A stretch of DNA of 64,000 bases, from positions 13,769,001 to 13,833,000 of the forward strand of contig OX621241.1 of the NCBI GenBank assembly GCA_951640165.1, written 5' to 3'. The DNA comes from Pseudoips prasinana. Its lineage: Eukaryota > Arthropoda > Insecta > Lepidoptera > Nolidae. Below the pieces are notes generated by a model. The model saw only the letters and a program-made list of their open reading frames with translations, searched no databases and was not told the DNA's origin. The position numbers were made by a program, and so were the translations under genes. Positions 21,171-31,851 of the stretch are shown here, piece after piece (position 1 is the first letter of the stretch; each line of letters begins with the position of its first letter).

Positions 21171-22773
21171 AATCATAATATTTAAAGAATTTATTTTGTA
21201 TGTTTGTTTGTAAAGGGTAAGCTGAAAAACTATCCTATTGATTTTCCTTATAAAAAACTAGGTCATAATCAAGTATCATAGCTTGTATTTTATTGTCATA
21301 AAATTAGAGATCCTTATAAAGTTGTTGTGAAAGCCCAAAGTTGCAAAATTTTCCCTCTAAAGCCTTTATAGTACTGTTACAACTCCCCACAGTTCGCTAC
21401 GAGAGTAAAACGTCAGAGATTTCAAGGGGAGTTCTTTCAATAATAATCTAATTTATATATACTGTTAGTAATGAAGAAGTATCTTCAAGTGTTATGTAAA
21501 ATAATTTGAAAACTTTATGAAATAACATTAAGTTTTCAAATTATTTTACATAACATTTTTACTTCTACGCTCAACAATTATATTTATATCATAAAACCGA
21601 TTCTTTTTTTTAATCTGGAAGTCAAACACGTTCTAATTTGAAATCCTACATCCAACTATCTATCTAATGAAAGGAGCATTAAGTCATAAAAAGTTAATGT
21701 ATAGGAGGTAATATCATTACAGTACTAATCATTACCCACAAAAAAAAATCATGTGGTTCTATATCTAACAACGGATATCGCTGGATGCGGATTGCGCAAG
21801 ACCGGCAATTGTAGAGATCTTTGGGGGAGGCCTTTGTCCTACAGTGGGCGTTTTTCGGCTGAAATGATGACAATGTTGTTTGTTCAAAATATTAGCATTT
21901 ACGAAGGCAGTTAGAATAGGTCAATGGGAAGTACCAGTTCTATTTTGATGATCATGTGTCAGTGTCCAAAATGCGAAACTTTGCTTTCACTTAGCTTCAG
22001 AACTTAAGGATCTACCGACTTGAAATTTTGGTTTTTAAGTGTGTGACTATAGCTTACTAGATGAGTCCCATCCAGAAGTTCTCAAACAGGGGCCTGAAAA
22101 TGAGGCGAAATTGTTCTAGGAAAAGATGGTACGGCAGTGTTGCTTCGCGCTCGACTTGGCAGGGGCACTGCCGTGCCCCCAGATCAACAGTAGTTTTTGT
22201 TTTGTAGCTCTATAAGTTTGCGTTAGAAAGGACATTGCATAGCCTGAGGGTCTAATTGTACCGGTCTCAGGTGTATAGATAATAGTACTACTACAGGCTA
22301 ACTATACATTCGCGCTGTAAATAATTGAGGCAGGTGTATATTGCTTCTTTTGGATGTGTTCATATACTTAACTCTCCATAGAGCAGATGTGCAGAACCAT
22401 TGTCGTTGCATTTGCTTGTGGTTTCTACTTATTGATATTTATCCCTTTCATCATTTCGTATACTTCAACCCGCGAAGTTGAGAAAACTTTTCAGGGTCTC
22501 TCGGCATAAGAGATGTTATGACTATGTATAAGTGTGGAGTTATAAGTATGTCAAGTACGAGTCCTGGGTACAGAAACAAATGAAGTCTTCCATCATTGTG
22601 TACATTATTTCATCGATCAAAATTCTAGACAGAACCGTTCAGACAAGATGTAGTAAAGTATACCTAAAACATCGAGAGTTTAAAGTATTTAGACATGAAA
22701 ATAATCACTTTGATAGTACCTTAAACAAGCTAGCTTAGTAACTAAATAGTTACTATCATAAATTAAATGTAAT
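21171..22773. other. no gene; hairpin and one repeat scrap
   Basis: Arms 21491-21515 and 21530-21554 are a perfect 25-bp inverted repeat with a 14-nt loop. A reverse copy of the GTCCACTGCTGG repeat (GGCCTTTGTCCTACAGTGGG) lies at 21805-21875. Nothing else is assignable. Confidence 0.55.
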
Positions 22774-23373
22774 AAAACCGGCCAAGTGCGAGTCGGACTC
22801 GCACATGAAGGGTTCCGTAGCAGCAAGTATTTTAGTTGATTGAAGGGAAGGTAAATTGCGGTTTACGGTTTATGACGTATTAAAAAAAACTACTTACTAG
22901 ATCTCGTTCAAACCAATTTTTGTTGTTAGTTTACATGGTAATCTACATCATATATTTTTTTAAGTTTTATCATTCCCTTATTTTAGAAGTTACAGGGGGG
23001 GGGGGGGACACTCAATTTTCCACTTTGGAAGTGTCTCTCGCGGAAACTATTCAGTTTAGAAAAAAATGATATTAGGAACCTCAATATCATTTTTGAAGAC
23101 CTATCCATAGATAACCCACATGTATGGGTACGATGAAAAAAAAATTGAGTATCAGTTCTATGTACCCCTAAAATTATTATTATTATTTTTCTATTTTTGT
23201 GCAAAAATCTTAATGCGGTTCACAGAATACATCTACTTACCAAGTTTCAACAGTATAGCTCTTATAGTTTCGGAAAAAAATGGCTGTGACATACGGACGG
23301 ACAGACAGACAGACAGACATGACGAATCTATAAGGGTTCCGTTTTTGCCATTTGGCTACGGAACCCTAAAAAT
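22774..23373. repeat. interspersed repeat with GGTTCCGTA ends
   Basis: It starts ACCGGCCAAGTGCGAGTCGG with the hairpin GCGAGTCGGACTCGC, then GAAGGGTTCCGTAG. It ends GGCTACGGAACCCTAAAAA, so GGTTCCGTA occurs inverted at both ends. The interior holds a run of about 14 G (22995-23008) and (GACA)n near 23300. This is an abundant lepidopteran repeat. The superfamily is not evident. Confidence 0.8.
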
Positions 23374-25260
23374 GATTTCATAAATTCTGATCTAAGTATA
23401 TACATGCCTAGAAATTATTACGTATATTGTATAGTGCTCTATAATACTACGAATATGTTCTGACTATTTACAAGCTTGCGTGCAAGCTCTACGTGAGTAA
23501 AACCCTTCTTTATTATTAAAAAAAATATATGCGAAATACATACATATGATTTCTATGATAGTAAAGCTTTCTGTTAACTACAGTTTTATTGCTTTAATAA
23601 CAATATATACAATTACTGACAGGCATGGTCAGCAACAGACGTGGCGGCGAGTCACAAGGTCATTGTGAACCGTACGCGAGATTTATTTCACGAGGCCCTA
23701 ATTGCAGAATGCGCAAGGCTTCGAATCAAATCAGGACTGTGTGTGAAAATAATCGAAGAAAAAATAATTAAGCAACATTATATGAAAAACACTTCTAAAA
23801 CTGAACGGATCTCAGATTGGTTTTGCGTGACTGCTTGTTATTTTCGATGGAATTGCCAGGTTTGTTTAGAAGATATTTATTTTTAGATTTCAAATAGGCT
23901 TCTTTATTAAGTTTAGGTCTGGTGACATTAACCTTGTACAAAAGTAGATTTATTTACAAAAAAGAAACATCTTGGCATAGTAGATCGCTATCTACATGAC
24001 CTAAAAATTATTGGTTTAGTCTTAAAATCTAGGGAAGTTAATAGCATTTGCTATAAATTTGGAAAGATAAATGGCAGCAAAGAGTGATCCCTAAGGTACA
24101 GATTTCATACCGGACACGGAAATATCTCCGCAGTTAATTCATTCTACAGAGCGGTAGTGTGCGGAAAAAGTTTCTAGTGATAAGATTACTCCCAGAAAAT
24201 GAGCGAAGCACATTATTTGAGGGTGCTGATAATAATTTTAAATTCTAGGAAACATCTATGCGGAATCACGATACCTTCACGCTGAATTCGTGTCCTTAAA
24301 ATCGTATGTGTGGCTGGTATATAATTAGCCCCAAATTAAAATAGGTGGTTAAAATAAATCCATTCCTTCAGTTTAGTATGGAATAAAAACTTACCAGAGT
24401 TTGAGTGAGCCCCAATACAATGAATGTGCTTTGGAAAATTGTGTTCTCTAGACATCTACGAGTATGTACACTAAAAATTTAAGTATGTCTGTACTGTTTT
24501 AATATATATAAATTTCTACTGGAACTCTTTTGGTGCAATACGAAGCCACGTAAAATGTCTATTAGTGTTCCTTAAGTTGACGCATATAATGTAATATATT
24601 CGAAGCTTTGCCTTCTTACATATTGTCACATGACGAGAGATAGTGGCTATATTAGGCATCTCATCTCATCTCTATTAGGGACAACAATTCAGAAGATCTT
24701 GCATTAAGCGCTTGGTAGATCGCGCGGTTGCCACTTACTGCAGTTCGCATATTTGTGTGGCCCTGGGGAAACACAGTCCAGCAAAAATCTCACGTAAGTT
24801 CTTGACAAAAAACAGTCCACAGATTTATAATGTTATTAGTAAAATTAATGTTGATTACGTATTACGCTAAACAACTCGAAGTAAAGCTTACAAAGGTATA
24901 CGTTCTTTCTTTAAGTTGATAATAGGAAACCCTTGGCAACGGCTAACAACATTTATAGGTATTATTATCGATTCATTTGATTGGGATTATTAATGACCAC
25001 CAAAGGAAAGTACAATGTTTCGGTTCAAGGTTTTCTTCAATAGAAACGAAGTTTCAATATTTCCTTAACATTTTGTTAGCAATTGTATTAATTTGTATGT
25101 TTTCGTAAATGTATTGTTGGTATACTTATAAGTATTATATTAAACGTCATACGTTTCAAGGTTCAGCAAAACAATCAGTTTACATACTTGATAGTTTAGA
25201 GGAGTAGAAATTGATTAAAAGGGTATGATTGAACTTTTAATAGTGTTAGTGTTTACTTGT
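23374..25260. other. no supported gene
   Basis: An 81-codon frame (23641-23886) starts directly after GACAGGCATGGTCAGCAACA. It shows no domain, and I do not accept it as a gene. The rest is AT-rich and unassigned. Confidence 0.4.
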
Positions 25261-25269
25261 AAATGAAAA

Positions 25270-26060
25270 AATAAAAACAATACAGAAGGCCAAAAGCGCG
25301 CGCCTACCACCTTCCAACTCATTACCCAGTCCAGCCTCGCAGACGTCGGTACCTGCAGTCTCCGCACCATCGACTTTCGCAGAAGCGTCGAGCTCAGTTA
25401 ACGAGAATTTTTCTTCGCCGTCGTCTCTACAACCTGTAAGACGGCGAGAACGAAGTGCAAAACCGAATCGAGCGACGTATCGTAGCGTCTAAAGTGACCA
25501 GCGGCAAGCAAGAAATCTGCATCAGGTCGGAAAAAAGTCACCAGAGAGTTAACCGTTATCAGGCCTTCCCCGGTACCGGTATAATGCTGTGTGATTATAA
25601 TGCCTTTCTACTTCACGTAGTCTATGTGTTCCGTGAACATAGACTACGTGAAGCAGAAAGTTTCTGCGTGGACTAACCGCATATGGATCAGAACATGGTG
25701 AAACATATCCCAGATATCACCAAAATCTTTCCAAAGTGACCAAAGAAAAGTGTATCAAAGGTGAGAGGAAACGCCTAGGGTGTCAAACTCCTCCACAATA
25801 GGCAATTCTATTTTATACATATACCAGCAAAATCCCTCTATAACCCATGAAAAGACCTAGGACGAGTATTCAAAGCGGCATTGTTAGGATCTTACCAAAT
25901 TTGTCTAGGAAGAGGTTCCCCACTGAGAGACAGAGAAGGTGAGCTTTGATCACAGGGGGCTCCCTTAAACCTACATCTGAGTCGCAATTTTCAGGCTCTG
26001 TCGAGTGTTCCCTCCTCTACCGCGCGATGGACCCGGCTTCCGCACGGTGAATTCATGGCA
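25270..26060. other. GC-richer unexplained segment with a 17-bp hairpin
   Basis: From 25280 one plus-strand frame reads a Ser/Pro/Ala-rich run followed by an Arg-rich motif (SLQPVRRRERS) before a stop at ~25490. This resembles a low-complexity linker of an element's coding region. Arms 25611-25627 and 25637-25653 are a perfect 17-bp inverted repeat with a 9-nt loop. The following 350 bp have scattered stops. It is possibly the remnant of an element or gene. Confidence 0.4.
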
Positions 26061-27226
26061 TGCTAAGAATTAAGTCGTCTTTTAAAATCAATATTATATT
26101 TATATGTAAAAAATAAGAATTGAAATAATAATAATTAAATAATAAATATTTGAGATTATAATCTCAAACTAGGTAGGAAACTGAAAAACGATCAACAACC
26201 ATCTAAGTTTAAACCGCTTACACATAAAAATAACCGCTTCTGAAGTCGTTTCCATTTGTGAACTACAATGCTACAGATAGAACAGCGTCGAGGGTTAAAA
26301 GGAGGAACTACTTTTTGATACTTTTTGGAATATGTTACGCGATCTTTCTGAACCGATTGCATTATTTTTTCATGCAAACTGTACCTACCAGAAGTCAGGT
26401 ATCTGGTGTCTGGTAAATAGATATTACATAGTAATATAGGTAATTGACATTATTGACATGAGAACATGAGCTTAGTAACGTGATATTATACTTTCATGTC
26501 CTCTGTTCTTTATTTTTATTAAGTAAGGTCGTTTTGTGTATTTTTGCCTATTCAATTCACATAAAGAGTTTAATATAGTCGTGAATTGAAAGGCTAAGCC
26601 GGACAATATTATCGGAAACTCGCCAGCTTACCAGAACTTAAGACTTGCACACTCTATTGCTAACTTATCTATAAAATTAAATTTAAGTTTTTTAGCATTG
26701 CAATGCGAAGCCTAAATTTTGTATCAAAAATTCACAATGCATCCTCCGGAACCGGGCATCCTTTTAATCTGCTCGTGTGTATCGTATGTAACTTAAAGGC
26801 AGAGCGGCTGCCCCAGATAGGTATAGGGTGCTGGTTCAAGACCCGCTGGATGATTAAATTTATGATTTTCCATTTTTTGAATTAAAAAAATTCTATTGTT
26901 TGCATTTGTTACAAATTTTGCCAAATTTGGAAGAATGCAAAAAATATTTTTAGCACACATTGGACCTACCATCAGCCACTGCCCAATTTTGGGCTCTGGG
27001 CTGCTACTGAGTGTTTTTTTATGCTAGCAAATTACACTTTTGAATCGACCCGGGATGTGAAGGGCCTTTTTAACAGCGGTTGACCACGGTACTGCCCCAC
27101 CAACGAGGCAGTCGTATATTATTAAAGATTCAAGAAAAAAGTTCGATGTGTTGTATATCTAAGGGGTGTCTGAACGAATTCGCTTAAAGCGATGAACGGC
27201 CAACGGCATAATATTGTATTATTTGT

Positions 27227-27388
27227 GCCCAATGTATTTCTCCAGTTTGAGTAACCTCACTCACACTGGAGAAATACATTGGGCTTCAGTATATCCACCG
27301 ATTGATATCAACTGCAACTCATTACTGAAGCTACCGCTGCGCCAATCTTGACTTCACGTTTAGTAATAAGTTGCAGTTGATATCAATC
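27227..27388. repeat. two adjacent hairpins
   Basis: The first has arms 27227-27246 and 27265-27284, a 20-bp perfect match with an 18-nt loop. The second has arms 27300-27326 and 27362-27388, 26 of 27 matching, with a 35-nt loop. Only 15 bp separate them. A 5S SINE starts 33 bp later. Confidence 0.9.
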
Positions 27389-27420
27389 CGTTTGGATATT
27401 GGTTATTTAAATATTCTCTT

Positions 27421-27680
27421 ATAGCTCGATGCTTTCACCGGTCCGTAAGCGATCGGCGAGGTTAAGTAACTAGGCTCGCGGTCAGTCCACAGGTGGGTGA
27501 CCGCCAAAGTGGTTTAATTTCTGAGCGTCTCCGTGCTTGGGAAGGCACGTTAAGCTGTCGATTCCGGTTGTAGTGATTAGACAAGAGTCGTTAAGCCATG
27601 TCAGAGGCCTACTAGGTGGCTTGTACAACTCAGACACTAGGGTAACCCTGTCTGCCTGGCTGCCCATACGATAAGTAAGA
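27421..27680 (+). mobile_element. 5S-rRNA-derived SINE, copy 2
   Basis: GATCGGCGAGGTTAAGTAAC and CAGGTGGGTGACCGCC keep the 5S-like promoter region. The body and the end GCCCATACGATAAGTAAG match the copy at 15551. The segment TACATAG of copy 1 is altered here. Confidence 0.85.
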
Positions 27681-28164
27681 AATTTAAATACTTACTCGTT
27701 ATTTATAAAGGCTACAAGATACGCTTAGCCTTGTGTAGGTGGTTTCTGGAAAATAAAACGATGTTTTTTATCGATTATGGATTAGGTTTATTTTTATAAT
27801 AAATAATCCATAATTATTTTCTAAATACAGATTATTAAAAAAAAATATGTTGTAGTAAATCCCTATACAGAGCTACTCAACAGGATCCCTATACAGAGCT
27901 CTATCTTGTGACAGTAGATCACAAGGGTTGATACTGTTACGCTTCTAAGAAAACAAGAGATACTTATTTACCTACGCACATATATACTATCCAACTTCAA
28001 AGAAGGAGATTATCAATTAGACTGTATACAAATGGTGGTGTAACATAAATAGTGGAGGAAACTTTAGTGCCATGACACTAATTAAGCAAAATAAGTTTGT
28101 GAAAAACGAAAAATATATATTTTTGTATCCCCATATAATATGAATACGCTGATAGCTATAGTTG
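27681..28164. other. no gene seen; AT-rich spacer
   Basis: Contains the short direct repeat ATCCCTATACAGAGCT near 27859 and 27886. Nothing else is assignable. Confidence 0.4.
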
Positions 28165-28425
28165 TATAATAATAATATACTGAAACACTATTTACACACT
28201 ACCATATGATCCTAACTTAAGCAGAGCTTGTTCTATGCAACCAGAAATCTGATATACTACATATACTACTTTTGCTTATGTTTGTACATATTTATATAGA
28301 TAATTACACTCAGAATCAGGACAAATAGACATGTTCATGGACACAAATATCTGTCCTGGGTGGGAATCGAACCTACGACCCCCGGCGTGAAAAGCAAGCA
28401 TTTGCTAATTGGTTGTCATTTTAAT
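28165..28425 (-). mobile_element. tRNA(Glu)-type SINE, family 1 (minus)
   Basis: The reverse complement gives the head ...AATTAGCAAATGCTTGCTTT, a B box GGTTCGATTCCC and the body and tail of family 1. The A box is diverged. Confidence 0.8.
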
Positions 28426-28539
28426 TCAATTTAATGTCTACAAATACTGGTCTGCTGTCTTTAATAACCTTTAAGTTAACCTAAGTGTCTATGATGAACG
28501 ACAACTCAACCTCATATTGACGTCGCTCTCTCATAATAA

Positions 28540-28850
28540 TCTATACAAATAAATAAAATTGGAGTGTCTGTTTGTAATATTGAAATAACCGGTTTTTACT
28601 ACATTAATATGAATATATATACGGTACATACACCAAAATAACATTTTTTACAATTTTAGTCTGTCTGTCTGTCTGTTTGTTCCGGCTAATCTCTGAAATG
28701 GCTGGACCGATTTTGACGGGACTTTTATTGGCAGGTAGCTGATGTAATAAGGAGTAAATTAGGCTACTTTTATTTCAGAAAAAGTCTTTTATTTTACAAA
28801 GAAACGAAATAAACTAATTAACACACGGACGAAGTCGCGGGCACAGCTGG
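28540..28850 (+). mobile_element. short non-autonomous Helitron, type C
   Basis: It starts TCTATACAAATAAATAAAAT after an A. It ends with a hairpin-forming CGGACGAAGTCGCGGGC then ACAGCTGG before T, where the CTAG end has become CTGG. The interior has (GTCT)n and GGCTGGACCGATTTTGACGG, characteristic of this lepidopteran group. It lies between two family 1 SINEs. Confidence 0.8.
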
Positions 28851-28851
28851 T

Positions 28852-29075
28852 AAATAATAAATATCCTGGGACATTATTCACACACGGCCATTAGATTCCA
28901 AACTAAGCAGATCTTGTACTATGGAAACTAGAGAACTGATATACTACTTTTCTTGTGTAAATTTATACATACTAGATAATTATACTCAGACTCAGGACAA
29001 ACAGACATGTTCATGCACTCAAATACCTCCCTGGGTGGGAATCGAACCCACGACATGCGGGGTGAAAGGAAGCCA
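28852..29075 (-). mobile_element. tRNA(Glu)-type SINE, family 1 (minus)
   Basis: The tail ATATCCTGGGACATTATTCACACACGG at 28860 and the B box GGTTCGATTCCCAC (complement near 29030-29050) define it. The head is decayed after CCCGCATG. Confidence 0.8.
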
Positions 29076-29459
29076 ATTAATTAAGTATAAAATAAAATAA
29101 AGAATAAATCGAAAATTACTGATTTCTTTATTTCATCTTGCAAGATTTATCTACTGCAAAATGGCGCGAACCAACCTTAATAAATTCGGGTTCACTGACT
29201 GATTAATGACTTGACAAATATCTCCAATAAAGTTAGTAAGGTCACTATCAATCTCCGGTGAATACGTTGATTGGATTCCTTGGTAACACGTGCCTATCAA
29301 GTCTTTATCAAGGCCGGTGAAAGCACTAGTCGGCCTTGATCTTTATCTAAACAAAATTGTTAGTGAGTAAGAAGTCAAATGAGATCATTAGCACAACAAC
29401 ACTATGATTGCTACAAAGTTTAAAATGTATTTTTCCGAGCATCGGAGGTAAAATATATC

Positions 29460-30430
29460 GTTAAAGTTAGCCATGTGGTTTCCGGCCCAGAAAGATAAAG
29501 ATAAAGATAAAAATCATTTATTTACATGAAACATGGTTTACAAATTATAGGTGTTGTAATCATTGTTAGGTTTCACATGCTTCGCCATATATTTTTACAA
29601 ATAAGTAGACAACTAAACAATAGGCGAAATAAATTAACGATTAAATTTTCAATTATAAAATTAATGAATTTCTATTATAAAGATATTATATAACAATATT
29701 TGAATTTAAATAGTTATTACATTCGTCAACCTTAGGACTAGAAGGTATAAATTACATAAAAATACATTATTACATTGCTAACATAAGTAAAGCTACGTAC
29801 TGAATTATAAAATTAATCAATTGGAATGTCATAAATTTATTGAATAATATCATTGAATTTATGAGCTACATCTTTAAGTCCCATGTGTTGTATTCTGAAA
29901 TAGAATAAAAACAATGTTCTAGCAGCCATTTGCGTAATTTTACTCCAAAGTGTTTAATGGGAGTTTCTCTTAATTGTTTGGCAGTTTGTTAAACACTCTA
30001 ATACACATATGATAAACATTGTTCTTATTTAGTGCAGTTCTACAATAGGGAACAACAAGTTTAGTTGGATCTCTGTTCCTTTGAAAACCATCTTCTGTTT
30101 TGTCCTTAAAAATGTTATGATGTTTCCTAATAAAAACTGATACTTCAAAAATATAAATACATATTAGGGGCATAATATTATATTTTTTAAATAAGAATAT
30201 TATGGGACCGCCCCATATCTCCAGTGTGTGTCGTAAAAGGCAACCAAAGGATATACAAGGTAGTCGGGCGGCAGCCCCACCTTTGTAGGTACTAGCTACC
30301 ACCTCTGCGTTCGCCAACTTACATGCGAAGCGCGGCGACTACGGCAAGCCCCTCCAAATGTCAACGTTATAGAACCCTTGGGGTGAGGCTTATGGCCAGT
30401 AGTGGATGACTTCAGGCTGATGATGTAGTT
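29460..30430. repeat. interspersed repeat split by a LINE 3' fragment
   Basis: The left part ends TTCCGGCCCAGAAAGA at ~29498. The right part resumes at ~30190 with ATATTATGGGACCGCCCC and follows the 2890-3100 repeat to GGCTGATGATG. The intervening ~690 bp are LINE-derived. Confidence 0.7.
29499..30188 (-). mobile_element. 5'-truncated LINE fragment with TATCTT-type tail
   Basis: On the minus strand it encodes the usual C-terminal end of an insect LINE RT. HHNIFKDKTEDGFQRNRD...LVVPYCRTALNKN...IRVFNKLPNN (30150-29970) leads into a second frame carrying KLRKWLLEHCFYSISEYNTW (about 29930-29880), so there is one frameshift at the LPNN junction. The 3' end is a (TTTATC)n simple repeat next to 29499. 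It is too short to be mobile. Confidence 0.75.
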
Positions 30431-30489
30431 TCTTTTTGTCAAATAACTGAAATATGATTATTTTATAAACAGAGCCCTTTGTTAATATA

Positions 30490-30790
30490 AATGTTTGTTT
30501 TACGCAAACATGCAATTCACGGACAAAAAGTACACCCAAATTCAGAACAACCATATTATGGATCACTGCGGTGACTGTCTCGTGTCGTGTCTCGTTGGGT
30601 TTAGTACGGATTCAGTAGCGTTTACAACCGCAGATAATGAGGTCCTAGGTTAAAATCCCGGTTAAATTTTTCAATATCAGCCCGAAGTCTGGGAGTTGTC
30701 GGTATTACACCCTCGTGCCTCGAAGAGCACGTAAAGCCATCGTTCCTGTACCTGATCTCTTCCCGTTCGTGTTGATAGTCATGACGCAAT
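30490..30790. repeat. decayed SINE family 2 fragment and a GAGCACG repeat
   Basis: CACGGACAAAAAGTACACCC...GAACAACC...TATGGATCACTGCGGTGACTGTCT (30519-30585) is a decayed family 2 SINE without its head. CCTCGAAGAGCACGTAAAGCC (30718 on) belongs to another common lepidopteran repeat. A related segment lies in reverse at 41540-41590. Confidence 0.5.
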
Positions 30791-31693
30791 AACATTCTAC
30801 CCACAAATATAAAAGGCTGAAAAAACGTGGACAACCAAAGTGCTTGTAAATTATAAAATGGAAAGTATGAGGTTTGATGAAAAAAAAATCCATTAGCACT
30901 CTAAATACGTAAGTTTAATAAATGTTATATCGAACACAGCTAAGGCGAAAGCTATTAATTGATTGTGAAACGACTTACCAGAAAGCCTACCTACACACTG
31001 GTACCAGTCACTAATTACTTGTCCTTTAACGTTCATTTAGGAACAGACATATTATGGCGGTCCGTCCTCTGTAAATTACTTCCATCCAATGATAGAAGTC
31101 TTCGAACCGGACCGCAATATACCCAATAAGTTTTAACCAAAAGGTAATTTTACCGACCAACGGATAATTCTACGAACATGCCCGTGAGGGATTTGTCCCA
31201 AGATCGTTTTAATGAACCATTAGGTACACATCGGCGTGTATCCGATTTGCTCGCAAACACGGAGAAGACTCGATTTAGGCCATTGACCGTTCGACTAATG
31301 TATTCCTTTCAAACTCAGCGCCATTGTGAGACATTATTGTATACGACACAAAAAGTTTCAAAGCCAAAAAAATCATTAGGACGTCCTCCGCGTTAGCGTC
31401 AAGGTCGTGTTTTCGATGTATCGATGCTAAAACAATGTGGACTTGCGTCAGCTGAACCTGCACAGATCCAAACGTTATTTCGCTTTGTAATTGTAGATTT
31501 GACTTATATTCGTCCCGATGAAAAAATATAGGTATTATTAGTTATACATGTAGGTATCTCCAATGTCATTGAAGAACAAAACGACCAAAAATGGAAATTA
31601 CCAACCTTTGTGCATAGGTTGATGATTTCCTTGCCTGCCGATTAAGTCTGATTGCAGAGTCAAATAAATTGATTGAATTTATGCGGCCAGTAA

Positions 31694-31851
31694 TCATACT
31701 AATATTATTAAGGCGAAAGTTTGTGAGTGTATATGTTTGTTACTTCTTCACGTCTAAACTGGCTGGAGTAATTTTAATAAAATTAGTTATGGAGTTAGCT
31801 GACACCCTGAATTTTTTAAAGTTTAACGCGGGAAAACGCGGGTGCAGCGAG
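31694..31851 (+). mobile_element. short non-autonomous Helitron, type A
   Basis: It starts TCATACTAATATTATTAAGG after A. It ends TTTAACGCGGGAAAACGCGG then GTGCAGCGAG before T, so the final CTAG has decayed. It is collinear with 40257-40423 and, inverted, 43741-43910. Confidence 0.7.

Noticed and set aside
23641..23886. 81-codon open frame
   Set aside because: No recognisable domain and codon use like the background. It may be chance.
31178..31396. 72-codon frame ending SLGRPPR
   Set aside because: The short AT-hook-like RPPR string is the only motif. The frame is too short and unsupported.
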